In this document: one piece after another, positions 1 through 8,269 of the stretch
Layout of the letters: each line of letters begins with the position of its first letter
Numbering within the stretch: position 1 is the first letter of the stretch
From: Bradyrhizobium agreste
GTDB taxonomy: Bacteria; Pseudomonadota; Alphaproteobacteria; Rhizobiales; Xanthobacteraceae
NCBI RefSeq assembly: GCF_016031625.1
Contig: NZ_JACCHP010000012.1
Location: 152,722-216,721 of the forward strand
DNA length: 64,000 nt
Direction: 5' to 3'
Position numbers and translations under genes: made by a program
The notes under the pieces: generated by a model
Databases searched by the model: none
What the model saw: only the letters and a program-made list of their open reading frames with translations
What the model was told of the DNA's origin: nothing

Positions 1-617
1 CGCGCCGCATCGGGGTTGCTGATCGCCTCGTTCAGATAGGCCTCGAAATCATACGAGACGGGCTTGGACTCCGGACGATTGAAGCCGCGCATGTTGTGAT
101 AGGTCAGGCCGCTGCCGACGATCAGGATGCCTTCGTCTCGCAAGGATGCGATCGCCTGCCCTACCTTGACGTGCTCGGCCGCGTCATAGCTGGACTTCAG
201 CGACAGCAGCACGATCGGCATATCGGCATTCGGATACATCAGCCCGAGCGGAACGAACGTGCCGTGATCGAAACCCTGGTCGGGATCTTCGCGGCAATCG
301 AGGCCGGCATGCGTGAGCAGCGCCTTCACCTGCGCGGCGAGCTCGGGCTTGCCCGGTGCCGGATATTTGAGGTGGTAGGTATGCTCGGGGAAACCGTAAT
401 AGTCGTAGACCATCGGCGGATGCGGCGAGGTCGAAACCGTGAAGGCGTCGGCTTCCCAATGCCCGGTGATGACAAGCACGGCCTTCGGCCTCTCGGGCAG
501 AAGCTGCGGCAAGTTCGCGAACGCCTCGGCAGTCTTGGCATATTGCACCCGCCTGTCCTCCATGAAGGGCCAGGGGCCGCCGCCATGCGACAGGAACAGG
601 GTCGGAAATCGCGTCAT
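1..617 (-). CDS. DODA/LigB-type extradiol ring-opening dioxygenase (3' end outside window)
   Basis: The reading frame runs off the left edge, so about 205 N-terminal codons are visible and the C-terminus is missing. The product opens MTRFPTLFLSHGGGPWPF and carries the spaced histidines of the class III extradiol dioxygenase fold: His in LSHGGGP, in TGHWEAE, in SPHPPMVYDYYGFP and in FDHGTFVPL. By family knowledge these place it with the single-subunit DODA/LigB group, non-haem metal enzymes that open catechol-type rings such as 4,5-DOPA. The true substrate cannot be read from sequence. The ATG at 615-617 is the first in-frame Met. No neighbouring aromatic-degradation genes are visible on the right. 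The family call is firm and the substrate is unknown. Confidence 0.85.
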   Translation of the reverse strand, partial: MTRFPTLFLSHGGGPWPFMEDRRVQYAKTAEAFANLPQLLPERPKAVLVITGHWEADAFTVSTSPHPPMVYDYYGFPEHTYHLKYPAPGKPELAAQVKALLTHAGLDCREDPDQGFDHGTFVPLGLMYPNADMPIVLLSLKSSYDAAEHVKVGQAIASLRDEGILIVGSGLTYHNMRGFNRPESKPVSYDFEAYLNEAISNPDAA

Positions 618-770
618 CGGTTCGTCTCGTTGACAACAGGGGCGTGCGAGCGGTCCGCACGATCGGCGTTGAGCATAGGCAAAGCAGCATGGTTAGCAAG
701 TCGTTAACGATTTGCCGCCCAGAATCCCGCCGGGCCGAAGCAGTCGGCCTGAAGACAAGTGAGACGTGCG

Positions 771-950
771 ATGAGGAAGTTTGCGCTGGGGGACGTCGTC
801 AACAGTGACAAGGGCCGCCGCGGTGTCGTCCGCGCCGCCTTCAAGTCGCGGGATGGCCAACAGTTCTATGCCGTCGAGAAGGACGGCGCGATGGATTACC
901 TGGAGGAAGACCGGCTTAGCCTCGCGCCGCGCGTCGAGCTCGCGGCTTAA
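771..950 (+). CDS. small conserved-type hypothetical protein (59 aa)
   Basis: A 59-residue product starting MRKFALGDVVNSDKG, slightly acidic at its C-terminus, with no signal peptide or membrane segment. The pattern of hydrophobic strands and Gly/Asp turns (FALGDVV, GVVRAAF, FYAVEKDG) looks like a small SH3-like beta barrel, but this is only an impression from the pattern. A GTG at 759 would add four residues; the ATG at 771 was preferred. It converges on the esterase-fold gene that ends at 957, only 6 bases away. Function unknown. Codon usage looks genuine. Confidence 0.6.
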   Translation: MRKFALGDVVNSDKGRRGVVRAAFKSRDGQQFYAVEKDGAMDYLEEDRLSLAPRVELAA

Positions 951-956
951 TCCAAC

Positions 957-2426
957 TCATCTCCTGCCCTCATTTGCGAGCCGGTCGAGACGATCCGCGA
1001 ATGGATCGTCGCCGCTCGCGATGCCGTCGTTCGCGATCAGCAGCAGGCGATCGCCGCTAGCTGCGTCCCAGCGCGGCAGGTCGGGACCATTGGGATCGCC
1101 GGTTCTGGCGAAGTTGATCCAGTAGGCGCGCATGCGGCTTGCGACCTCGCGATCGTGCCGCGACAGGATGCCCGCACCGGGCACGCCTTCCGCACCGAAG
1201 ATGAACTGCAGCTCGCGGCCGTGGACGACGTCCGGATTGGCGCGGCGCGCTTCCGGCACATAGGCGAAGCGGTAGCGAAAGGTCGGCGCGCCGCCTGCCG
1301 CGTGCAGCCGTGCCAGCAGCCGCACCGGCTCGGAGAAGACCTTGTCGGTGTAGAGTCTTGCCGCGAGATCCGAAGGTCTGGCCAGATCGGGATAGAGTTT
1401 GCGCAATTCGTCGCTGCCCGGGCCCGTCGGCACGAGCTCCTCCTTGATCGCGGACTCGTTCTCAAAGCCGGCCTCGTCCTCGTTCGAGCCGATGATCACG
1501 GGAATGCGGCTTTGGCGTCCGGCCGCAAAGCCCGCGGCGAGGTCCTCGGTCGCGAGACGTCCATCCATCATAGGAGCGAAGCTGCGCGGCGATTTCTCCA
1601 GCAATTGCTTTTCGGCAGCGAGCACGCGCCGCGGCTCGGCTGTGCGCAGATCCGTCTTCGGCCCGAGCGCGGCCACGAACTCCCGGCCAATGGCCTCGGC
1701 CTCTTCTGCCGAACGCAGGCGCGCGCGGCCGGCCACCGATTGCAGAATGGCCTTGTGGAACAGATCGCGCGCTTGCGCCGACAGCATCAACAACGCGATC
1801 GACGTCGCGCCTGCATCGCTGCCGAACAGCGTGACGTTATCAGGATCGCCGCCGAAGGCCGCGATGTTGTCGTGCACCCAATGCAGCGCGGCGAGCTGGT
1901 CCATCAGGCCGAAATTGCCGGAGCCGGCGTCCGACAGCGCGGGATGCGAGAGCCAGCCGAGCGCGCCGAGGCGATAATTCACGGTCACCACGATGAGGCC
2001 CGCCTGCGCCAGCTTGGCGCCATCGAACAGCGGATCGTTCGCGGTGCCCGAGACGAAGGCGCCGCCATGGATGAACACCATCACCGGCAACGGGCCGTCG
2101 ACCCCGAAAGGACGAAACACGTTCAGCGTCAGGCAATCCTCGCTCGCCGCCGGCAATTCCGGCTGAAGGCACGGCGCGCCGTAATCGTAGGCGGTGCGCA
2201 TCTCCGAGCTTTCGGTCGTCGGCTGCGGCGGTTGCCAGCGGAGCGCGCCGACCGGCGGCGCCGCGTAAGCCAGCCCCTTGAACGCGGCCACCTCGCCTTG
2301 CACGGCGCCGAGCATCTGCCCCTCACGCGTCAGCGCGAATGGAAACTGCCCGACCGCCTGGGCGACGGCCGAGCCGGCGCCACACAGGACTGCAATAGCC
2401 GCAACGAATGCAAGCAAGGCCCGCAT
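957..2426 (-). CDS. secreted type-B carboxylesterase-fold protein lacking the nucleophile serine
   Basis: 489 residues, the usual size for the type-B carboxylesterase/para-nitrobenzyl esterase family. A Sec signal peptide covers about residues 1-23 (hydrophobic core, AVAQ cleavage region). Family landmarks are clear: EDCLTLNVF, FIHGGAFVSG (oxyanion hole, near 120), NYRLGALGWL and GGDPDNVTLFG. The nucleophile elbow, normally GESAG, reads G-S-D-A-G at 202-206, so Asp204 (codon GAT at 1815-1817) replaces the catalytic Ser. The acidic residue region (GSNEDEAGF) and the catalytic-His region (VVHGRELQFIFG) are kept. It may be a non-catalytic binding protein like other Ser-less members of this fold, or a sequence variant. 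It lies tail-to-tail with the small gene at 771-950. Confidence 0.85.
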   Translation of the reverse strand: MRALLAFVAAIAVLCGAGSAVAQAVGQFPFALTREGQMLGAVQGEVAAFKGLAYAAPPVGALRWQPPQPTTESSEMRTAYDYGAPCLQPELPAASEDCLTLNVFRPFGVDGPLPVMVFIHGGAFVSGTANDPLFDGAKLAQAGLIVVTVNYRLGALGWLSHPALSDAGSGNFGLMDQLAALHWVHDNIAAFGGDPDNVTLFGSDAGATSIALLMLSAQARDLFHKAILQSVAGRARLRSAEEAEAIGREFVAALGPKTDLRTAEPRRVLAAEKQLLEKSPRSFAPMMDGRLATEDLAAGFAAGRQSRIPVIIGSNEDEAGFENESAIKEELVPTGPGSDELRKLYPDLARPSDLAARLYTDKVFSEPVRLLARLHAAGGAPTFRYRFAYVPEARRANPDVVHGRELQFIFGAEGVPGAGILSRHDREVASRMRAYWINFARTGDPNGPDLPRWDAASGDRLLLIANDGIASGDDPFADRLDRLANEGRR

Positions 2427-2502
2427 CTTCGCAACGATCTCGATGAAGGGTTCGGCAGGTTATGTCCTGAGCCGTCGGCAAGGCAAGCCTCGCGCCTTGC
2501 AC

Positions 2503-2712
2503 CTACCCGCCCTTGCCAAGCAGCTCCGTGAGCGCGCGGCGCGCGACGATGCCAAGCTCGCCCAGCGTGGAGTGACCGGACTGCGCCGCCTCGATCAGGC
2601 GCTCGGCGATGAACCTGCGGCTGTCGTGATCGCCGCCATGCGGCAGTTGCCGGCACGTCTCCTCGAGAACGACGTCCATGTTCGCTCTGGTTCGCTCACT
2701 CAACTCTGTCAT
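2503..2712 (-). CDS. small conserved-type hypothetical protein (69 aa)
   Basis: The frame is open from 2751, but the ATG at 2710-2712 (MTELSERTRANMDVVLEETC) is the more plausible start because the upstream part reads like non-coding sequence. The product is hydrophilic and predicted helical, with a central GGDHDSRRFIAERLIEAAQ segment and a Leu/Ala-rich C-terminus (LGELGIVARRALTELL). No signal peptide or membrane helix is present. It resembles the short conserved hypotheticals frequent in Bradyrhizobium, but I cannot assign a function. It lies 76 bases upstream of the esterase-fold gene on the same strand, so co-transcription is possible. Confidence 0.55.
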   Translation of the reverse strand: MTELSERTRANMDVVLEETCRQLPHGGDHDSRRFIAERLIEAAQSGHSTLGELGIVARRALTELLGKGG

Positions 2713-2943
2713 GACGCCCGGACGGTACGCGTGGCTTGTAAGCGCAAGCATACACAGAAGGATGAGGTCTGATTACCCCGGGCTATCACGGCCATTGTGC
2801 GTCGCGGTGCGTGTGGTGCGGCAATATTTCGCGTGGTCACGAAGCCGCCGCAAACGACAACCCCAGGATTGCACTTGCCGTAATGACAAGCTGAGCCTGC
2901 GGCGATAGCCTGCCGGCAAAACAAAACGTACGGGAGGAACAAC

Positions 2944-5631
2944 ATGCCTGACGCAATGGTTGCCACACGTGCCTCGGATGAGCGCGGAACCGCTCAAAAG
3001 GTCGATGTCGCCGTGGTCGGCGCCGGCTTTTCCGGCCTCTACCTCCTCCATCGCCTGCGCAAGGCGGGGTTTTCGGCGGTCGGCCTCGACGAGGCCCGCG
3101 ATGTCGGCGGCACCTGGTATTGGAACCGCTATCCGGGCGCGCGCTGCGACATCCAGACCATCGACTACAGCTACACGTTCGATCCCGAGCTCGAGACCGC
3201 CTGGACCTGGTCGGAGAAATACGCGACGCAGCCCGAGATCCTGCGCTATCTCGGCTTCGTCGCCGATCGCTACGATCTGCGCCGCGATATCCGTTTCAAG
3301 ACCAAGGTCACCGAAGCCAGGTGGGACGAAGCGTCCGAGCGCTGGCTCATCACCACTGACAATGGGCCGCCCGTCTCCTGCCGCCACTACATCATGGCGA
3401 CCGGTTGCCTCTCCGCGCCAAAGCCGCCGGAGATCGATGGCGTGAAGGACTTCAAGGGCGAGGTCTATTTCACCGGCCGCTGGCCGCATGACGGCGTCAA
3501 TCTCACAGGGAAGCGCGTCGCCGTGATCGGCACGGGCTCCTCGGCGATCCAGTCGATCCCGCTGATCGCGGAGCAGGCCGCGCATCTGACCGTGTTCCAG
3601 CGCACACCGAATTTCGCATTGCCGGCGCATAATGGCCCGGCGCCCGCGGACCGCATGAACCTGCTGCAGAGTGACCGCGCGGCCTATCGCGAGCAGGCGC
3701 GGCAGTCGATGGCCGGCGTGCCCTACCCGCAGCAGACGGTCGTGAGCTGGCAGCTCAGCGATGCCGAGCGTCGCGAGCGGTTCGAACGCGCCTGGGCCGC
3801 CGGCGACCTCGTCCACATCCTGACGCAGCTCTGGGCCGACCAGGCCGTCGACCTCGACGGCAACAAGATCGTCCAGGACCTGATCCGCGAGAAGATCCGC
3901 GCCGCCGTCAAGGACCCCGAGACCGCCGCGGCACTGATGCCGGACGACCATCCGTTCGGCGCGAAACGCCCCTGCCTCGACACCAATTATTACGCAACCT
4001 ACAACCGTCCGAACGTCACGCTGGTCAATCTGCGCAAGGAGCCGATCAAGGCGATCACTGCGAGCGGCATCTCCACCAACGGCCGCAGCTTCGACCTCGA
4101 CGTCATCGTCTTTGCAACCGGCTTCGACGCCATGACGGGCGCGATCCGTGCCGTGCATCCGATCACCGGGCGCGGCGGCAAGTCGCTGTCCGACGTCTGG
4201 GCGCAGGGGCCGCAGACCTATCTCGGCCTCACCGTCGAGGGCTTTCCGAACTTCTTCATGATCACCGGCCCCGGCAGCCCGTCGGTGCTCTCGAATATGG
4301 CGGTTTCGATCGAGCAGCATGTCGACTGGGTGGTCGATCGCCTTGCGGCGCTGCGTGATGCCGGCTTCACCACGATCGAGCCGACCGAGACGGCGCAGGC
4401 CGGCTGGAACAGGCACATGGCCGACTGTTCGATGCTGACGCTGCACCGGCTCGCCAACACCTGGTACACGGGCGCCAACGTGCCCGGCAAGGTGCAGGGG
4501 CTGATGCCCTATACCGGCGGCGTCGGCCCTTACCGCAGCATCTGCGACGAGGTGGTCAGCCGCGGCATGCTCGGCTTCAAGCTCACCGGCCCCAATGGTG
4601 CCGTCCAATGCAATGACGGCGAGGTGGTACGCCTGCAGCCGGACGTGCGGCTGGTGCTGAACCTGCTCGCCTCGCTCAACCTGCCGCCGATCGAATCGAT
4701 GGGCGCGCTCGGCGCCCGTGCCTTCGTCAACGAGTTCAACAAGGGCCGGCCTGCGGGGCGGCCGATCGGCGAGATCGTCGACGGCACCCTGCCCGTTACC
4801 GACGGTGCGTTGCCGTACCGTGTCTACAAGCCGGCAGCACCGGGACCGCATCCGGTCGTGGTCTATTTCCATGGTGGCGGCTGGGTGCTCGGCGACGAGC
4901 AATCGGACGAGCCGTTCTGCCGCGACATGGTGCGGCGGACCGGCATGATGTTCGTCAGCGTCGGCTATCGCCACGCGCCGGAGCATCGCTTCCCGACCGC
5001 GGCCGAGGACGGCTATGCGGCGACGCGCTGGATCGCCGAGCACGCCGCCGAGCTTGGCGGCAGGCCGGGCCCGGTGCTGGTCGCCGGCTGGAGTGCCGGC
5101 GGCAACATCGCCGCCGTCACCTGCCAGCTCGCGCGCGACCGCAGCGGGCCCGCCATCGCCGGCCAGCTTCTGGTCTGCCCGGTCACCGACTGCAGCTACG
5201 ATCGGCCCTCTTACAACGAAAATGGGACCGCTTATTTCCTGACGCGCTCGCTGATGTACTGGTTCTGGGACCTCTACTGCTCGCCGGCCGACCGCACCGA
5301 CCCGCGGGTCTCGCCGCTGCGCGGCAAGGTCGCCGGCCTGCCGCCGGCCTTCGTCGTCACCTGCGAGTTCGATCCGCTGCGCGACGAGGGGATCGCCTAT
5401 GCCGAGGCCATGGCCGGAGCCGGCGTCCCGGTCGAGCAGCTCAAGGCGCGCGGCCACTTCCACTCGTCCTTCACCATGGTCGACGTGGTGATCACGGGCG
5501 TGTCGGGCCGGGTGCAGATGGCGCAGGCCTTGCGGCGCTTTGCCGGGCTTCCGCCCAAGATCAGCAGCAGTGACGATCACGGACACGACCACGCCAGCCC
5601 GGGGCGCGAGATCGCCGCGGCGGCGAGCTGA
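2944..5631 (+). CDS. Baeyer-Villiger-type flavin monooxygenase fused to an HSL-family alpha/beta hydrolase
   Basis: An 895-residue two-domain protein. Residues ~20-560 are a class B flavin monooxygenase: FAD-binding GAGFSG near 26-31, GGTWYWNRYPGARCD, a Baeyer-Villiger fingerprint FTGRWPHDG near 176, and NADPH-binding VIGTGSSAIQ. Residues ~620-890 are a hormone-sensitive-lipase-like hydrolase: HGGGW oxyanion motif near 643, nucleophile in GWSAGG (Ser ~717), acid in CEFDPLRDE and His in RGHFHSS. Family knowledge says the first half would turn a ketone into an ester or lactone and the second would cleave it, so the fusion suggests a one-polypeptide two-step route. A good ribosome site (GGGAGGAAC) precedes the ATG. 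It is monocistronic and converges on an MFS gene. The substrate is unknown. Confidence 0.88.
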   Translation: MPDAMVATRASDERGTAQKVDVAVVGAGFSGLYLLHRLRKAGFSAVGLDEARDVGGTWYWNRYPGARCDIQTIDYSYTFDPELETAWTWSEKYATQPEILRYLGFVADRYDLRRDIRFKTKVTEARWDEASERWLITTDNGPPVSCRHYIMATGCLSAPKPPEIDGVKDFKGEVYFTGRWPHDGVNLTGKRVAVIGTGSSAIQSIPLIAEQAAHLTVFQRTPNFALPAHNGPAPADRMNLLQSDRAAYREQARQSMAGVPYPQQTVVSWQLSDAERRERFERAWAAGDLVHILTQLWADQAVDLDGNKIVQDLIREKIRAAVKDPETAAALMPDDHPFGAKRPCLDTNYYATYNRPNVTLVNLRKEPIKAITASGISTNGRSFDLDVIVFATGFDAMTGAIRAVHPITGRGGKSLSDVWAQGPQTYLGLTVEGFPNFFMITGPGSPSVLSNMAVSIEQHVDWVVDRLAALRDAGFTTIEPTETAQAGWNRHMADCSMLTLHRLANTWYTGANVPGKVQGLMPYTGGVGPYRSICDEVVSRGMLGFKLTGPNGAVQCNDGEVVRLQPDVRLVLNLLASLNLPPIESMGALGARAFVNEFNKGRPAGRPIGEIVDGTLPVTDGALPYRVYKPAAPGPHPVVVYFHGGGWVLGDEQSDEPFCRDMVRRTGMMFVSVGYRHAPEHRFPTAAEDGYAATRWIAEHAAELGGRPGPVLVAGWSAGGNIAAVTCQLARDRSGPAIAGQLLVCPVTDCSYDRPSYNENGTAYFLTRSLMYWFWDLYCSPADRTDPRVSPLRGKVAGLPPAFVVTCEFDPLRDEGIAYAEAMAGAGVPVEQLKARGHFHSSFTMVDVVITGVSGRVQMAQALRRFAGLPPKISSSDDHGHDHASPGREIAAAAS

Positions 5632-5644
5632 GCGGAAGCGGAGC

Positions 5645-5666
5645 GGCCGGGAAGCGCTTCCCGGCC
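5645..5666. terminator. perfect inverted repeat between convergent genes
   Basis: An 11+11 base perfect inverted repeat (GGCCGGGAAGC / GCTTCCCGGCC) lies 13 bases after the monooxygenase-hydrolase stop and before the stop of the convergent MFS gene. It could form a strong hairpin on either strand. There is no clear T tract, so it is a terminator-like or mRNA-stabilising stem rather than a textbook intrinsic terminator. Confidence 0.5.
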
Positions 5667-5716
5667 GACCCGGCGATTGGCGTGGCCCCGGCAGCCGGCT
5701 GTATCTGCAGATGCAG

Positions 5717-7102
5717 CTACGGTTGGTGGTCAGGCAGCAACATCGATGCGGCGATGAGGCCCCCTGCTGATCCGAAAGCGGCAACAAGCCAGGGCCACGC
5801 GTAACCGGCAGCCGTTCCTTCGTCCGATAGCATCGCACCGAGCATTGCGATGCCAAGCGCAAATCCGGCCTGCCTCATGACCACGGTGACGGCCGAGGCC
5901 ATACCCGTTTGGGCCGGAGGCACCAATGCAACGACGGCGCCCGACAGTTGCGGATGCGCGAGGACTGCGCCAATTCCGGTCAGCAGCATTCCCGTTGCCG
6001 CCGCAGCGAGAACGACTTGCGCGTTCGGGAGCCAGCCGCTCGCCGCCAGGACCAGAATGAGATCGCCTGCCAGCAGTGCTAGCATCGCCGTCGCGAACAT
6101 CCGGCGCCAGCCCCAGCGTGTTGCGAGGCGAGCACCATAGGGCGGCAGCAGGAGCATCGGCAACGTCGCGAACAGCATTGCGAAGCCAACGGACGGGCCT
6201 GCCCAGCCGAACGCGGCGCTCAGGAACGGCGGCAGATAGACGAGAACCGCCCAGTATCCAACGGAAACAGCAATCAGCAGTGAGGAAACGCCGACCATGA
6301 CCGGCCGCATGAACACAGCGGAGTCGAAGATCGGCACGGGCCGGCGTCGCTGCTGCATCACGAAGATGACGAGCAGACACGCGCTCAGCCCGAGGCCCGC
6401 TGCAATCCGGGCCGGCATCGCACTTCCCGTCAACAGGCTCTCGATCGCAACACCAAGCGCAGACGTGAGAAGCACGACGCCGCTCCAGTCCAGCGGCCGG
6501 CCGGCAGGATCACGCGACTCTGCGACCAGCCGCGGAACGGCCAGAAGCGTGAGCAGACAAAGCGGGATATTGGCCAGGAAGATCCAGCGCCATCCGAACC
6601 AGGCCGAGACAAGTCCCCCGAGCGCTGGTCCGAGCGCCATGGCGGTGCCTGAGAGCACGCCCATGAACGCAAAGGCGCGGGCGCGCTCGTCAGGCCGGGC
6701 ATAGGCACTCGCGAGCAGCGCAATGCCTCCCGTGATCACGAACGCCGCGCCAAGGCCTTGAACTGCACGCGCGGCCCACAGCATTGGACCGCCTGCCGCA
6801 AGGCCACAAACGATCGATCCAAGCAGGAATACGACGTTGCCGCCAAGCAGAGCGCGTCGGCGTCCATACCTGTCGGCCAGCGCGCCGGCCGCGAGCAGAC
6901 CACCGGTAAATGCCAGACTATAGGCATCCATCACCCAGGCATAGGCGGCGCCGCCGAAACCGAGTTCGGCGGCCATGGCCGGCATCGCGACAACAACCGC
7001 GGTCACGTCAAATTGCGTCAAAAAGGCCGCCATGCCGAGCACCATCGCCGGCAGGTCGTGCCAGCTTCTTCTCGGCCGCATATGGAGTTCGGGCGTGATC
7101 AT
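5717..7102 (-). CDS. MFS drug-efflux-type transporter (DHA2/EmrB-QacA-like)
   Basis: 461 residues from the preferred ATG at 7100-7102 (MITPELHMRPRRSWHD). The frame is open further up, but that extension would run across the operator shared with the divergent LysR gene. Many hydrophobic segments are visible. Major-facilitator motifs are present: FDVTAVVVAMPAM in the first helix, DRYGRRRALLGG after helix 2 (motif A) and GTAMALGPALGGL (motif C, typical of drug:H+ antiporters). Family knowledge supports export of small hydrophobic or toxic compounds at the inner membrane. The divergent LysR regulator 105 bases away probably controls it. The substrate cannot be predicted. Confidence 0.85.
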   Translation of the reverse strand: MITPELHMRPRRSWHDLPAMVLGMAAFLTQFDVTAVVVAMPAMAAELGFGGAAYAWVMDAYSLAFTGGLLAAGALADRYGRRRALLGGNVVFLLGSIVCGLAAGGPMLWAARAVQGLGAAFVITGGIALLASAYARPDERARAFAFMGVLSGTAMALGPALGGLVSAWFGWRWIFLANIPLCLLTLLAVPRLVAESRDPAGRPLDWSGVVLLTSALGVAIESLLTGSAMPARIAAGLGLSACLLVIFVMQQRRRPVPIFDSAVFMRPVMVGVSSLLIAVSVGYWAVLVYLPPFLSAAFGWAGPSVGFAMLFATLPMLLLPPYGARLATRWGWRRMFATAMLALLAGDLILVLAASGWLPNAQVVLAAAATGMLLTGIGAVLAHPQLSGAVVALVPPAQTGMASAVTVVMRQAGFALGIAMLGAMLSDEGTAAGYAWPWLVAAFGSAGGLIAASMLLPDHQP

Positions 7103-7182
7103 CGTTGTCCCGTCGTGAAAGCGTCTGGTACCGGTATGCATGCGAGGGCAAGCCCTGCGCCAATGCGATGTCTTCACATCGG

Positions 7183-7199
7183 CATGAAAATATTTCATG
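7183..7199. promoter_or_regulatory. palindromic operator between divergent MFS and lysR genes
   Basis: CATGAAA-ATA-TTTCATG is a perfect 7+7 inverted repeat with a three-base centre. It lies in the ~105-base divergent region, 8 bases before the preferred lysR start. LysR-family regulators usually bind interrupted palindromes containing T-N11-A in such regions, so this is the likely autoregulatory and activation site. Assignment to this LysR is inferred from position. Confidence 0.55.
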
Positions 7200-7207
7200 A
7201 TGATGCA

Positions 7208-8128
7208 ATGCGCTCATTTCCTCCTTTCGACGGGCTGATTGCATTCGAGGCAGCCTTGAGACATGCGAGCGTCACGCGCGCCTCCGCGGAGCTCGGGCTC
7301 ACACAGAGCGCGGTCAGTCATCGGCTCCGCAAGCTCGAGGACTTCGTCGGCACACCCCTCCTCATTCGGCAGCCGAGTGGCTTGTGTGCCACGCCCGCCG
7401 GTATTGCCCTCTCGAACGAGTTGGCCGGTTTGCTCGACAGGATGGCGGATTTTCGTGCGCTTTGTCGCGCCGCCGCTCCGCCACCGGCCTTGAAAGTCGG
7501 CGTCGGTGCAGCGCTTGCCGACTATTGGCTCGTGCGCCGCCTGCCCGATTTTGCGCAGACGCATCCCGGCATACCGGTTGAGCTGGCCGTACGTGAAGCC
7601 GACACACACGCGAGGTCGGCCGATCTCGACGTCGCGGTGCTGTGGCAACCAGTAGCGGGCTTGAGGCCGACGTCCACGCAGCGCTTGCTATGTCGTGAGC
7701 ATGTTTACCCCGTCTGCCACCCGCGCCTTTTGCCTGGCCAGCGACCACTGACCGACGTGACGCGCCTCAAATCGCTGCCGCTCCTGCACAAGGGCCGGAC
7801 CGGCGAAGACCGCGGGGTCGAGTGGTCATGGATCACCTGGTTCGAACGATTGGGCCTCGGCCGCCCGCCACCCGCCGAGATACGCTTTGCAACGATAGCT
7901 ACCGCCATTGCCGCCGCCCTGGCCGGCAACGGGATCGTGCTCGCGCGTTCGCTGCTGGTCCAGGATGCCCTCAAGGACGGCAGGCTGGTGCGGGTGCTTC
8001 CGCAATCGTGGGACTTGCCGTCGAGCAAGGCTCAAATCGTGCGCTGGCCCGCGGCAATGGCCAAAGATCCCCGCGTGAAGGCGTTTGTCCGCTGGATATT
8101 GCAAATTCCGAAGACCCCAAGTGATTGA
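7208..8128 (+). CDS. LysR-family transcriptional regulator (GcvA-like)
   Basis: 306 residues from the ATG at 7208 (MRSFPPFDGLIAFEAALRH). An in-frame ATG at 7184 would add eight residues but falls inside the palindrome. The N-terminal winged helix-turn-helix (ASVTRASAELGLTQSAVSHRLRKLED, residues ~17-42) is typical LysR. The remainder is a periplasmic-binding-like effector domain. The opening PPFDGLIAFEAALRH and the spacing resemble the GcvA/AmpR branch. It is divergent from the MFS exporter and likely regulates it, probably sensing an exported compound. The effector is unknown. Confidence 0.88.
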   Translation: MRSFPPFDGLIAFEAALRHASVTRASAELGLTQSAVSHRLRKLEDFVGTPLLIRQPSGLCATPAGIALSNELAGLLDRMADFRALCRAAAPPPALKVGVGAALADYWLVRRLPDFAQTHPGIPVELAVREADTHARSADLDVAVLWQPVAGLRPTSTQRLLCREHVYPVCHPRLLPGQRPLTDVTRLKSLPLLHKGRTGEDRGVEWSWITWFERLGLGRPPPAEIRFATIATAIAAALAGNGIVLARSLLVQDALKDGRLVRVLPQSWDLPSSKAQIVRWPAAMAKDPRVKAFVRWILQIPKTPSD

Positions 8129-8148
8129 GTCCTACGCCGCAGCGGATG

Positions 8149-8170
8149 AGCCGGGAACCTTTTCCCGGCT
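8149..8170 (+). terminator. hairpin after lysR, overlapping an EcfG-type -35
   Basis: AGCCGGGAA-CCTT-TTCCCGGCT is a perfect 9+9 inverted repeat starting 20 bases after the lysR stop. It lacks a T tract. It contains the GGAAC of the EcfG-type promoter described at 8154-8178, so the same bases may serve as both a transcript end for lysR and a promoter for the next gene. Confidence 0.4.
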
Positions 8171-8178
8171 GCCGCGTT
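8154..8178 (+). promoter_or_regulatory. EcfG-type (general stress sigma factor) promoter
   Basis: GGAAC at 8154-8158, a 16-base spacer, then CGTT at 8175-8178. This matches the alphaproteobacterial PhyR-EcfG consensus GGAAC-N16/17-CGTT. It points at the 90-aa gene that begins at 8270. A second promoter of the same type precedes the next gene, which makes a chance match less likely. Confidence 0.6.
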
Positions 8179-8269
8179 GGGGCTCGTGGCATTGAGATGC
8201 AGCGACAGGTGTATGGGCCCCGGCACGCGAGCGCGTGTGCTGGGGTCGTCTCTTGCGTGAGGCAGGGCG

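Noticed and set aside
4530..4800. Possible frameshift between the monooxygenase and hydrolase halves
   Set aside because: The frame is continuous from 2944 to 5631 with a plausible linker and no internal stop, so a true fusion is the simpler reading.
2773..5862. 1029-codon minus-strand ORF across the monooxygenase-hydrolase gene
   Set aside because: Its product is a low-complexity Arg/Ala/Asp/Val string without domains, whereas the plus strand encodes two complete catalytic domains. It is an antisense shadow of GC-rich third positions.
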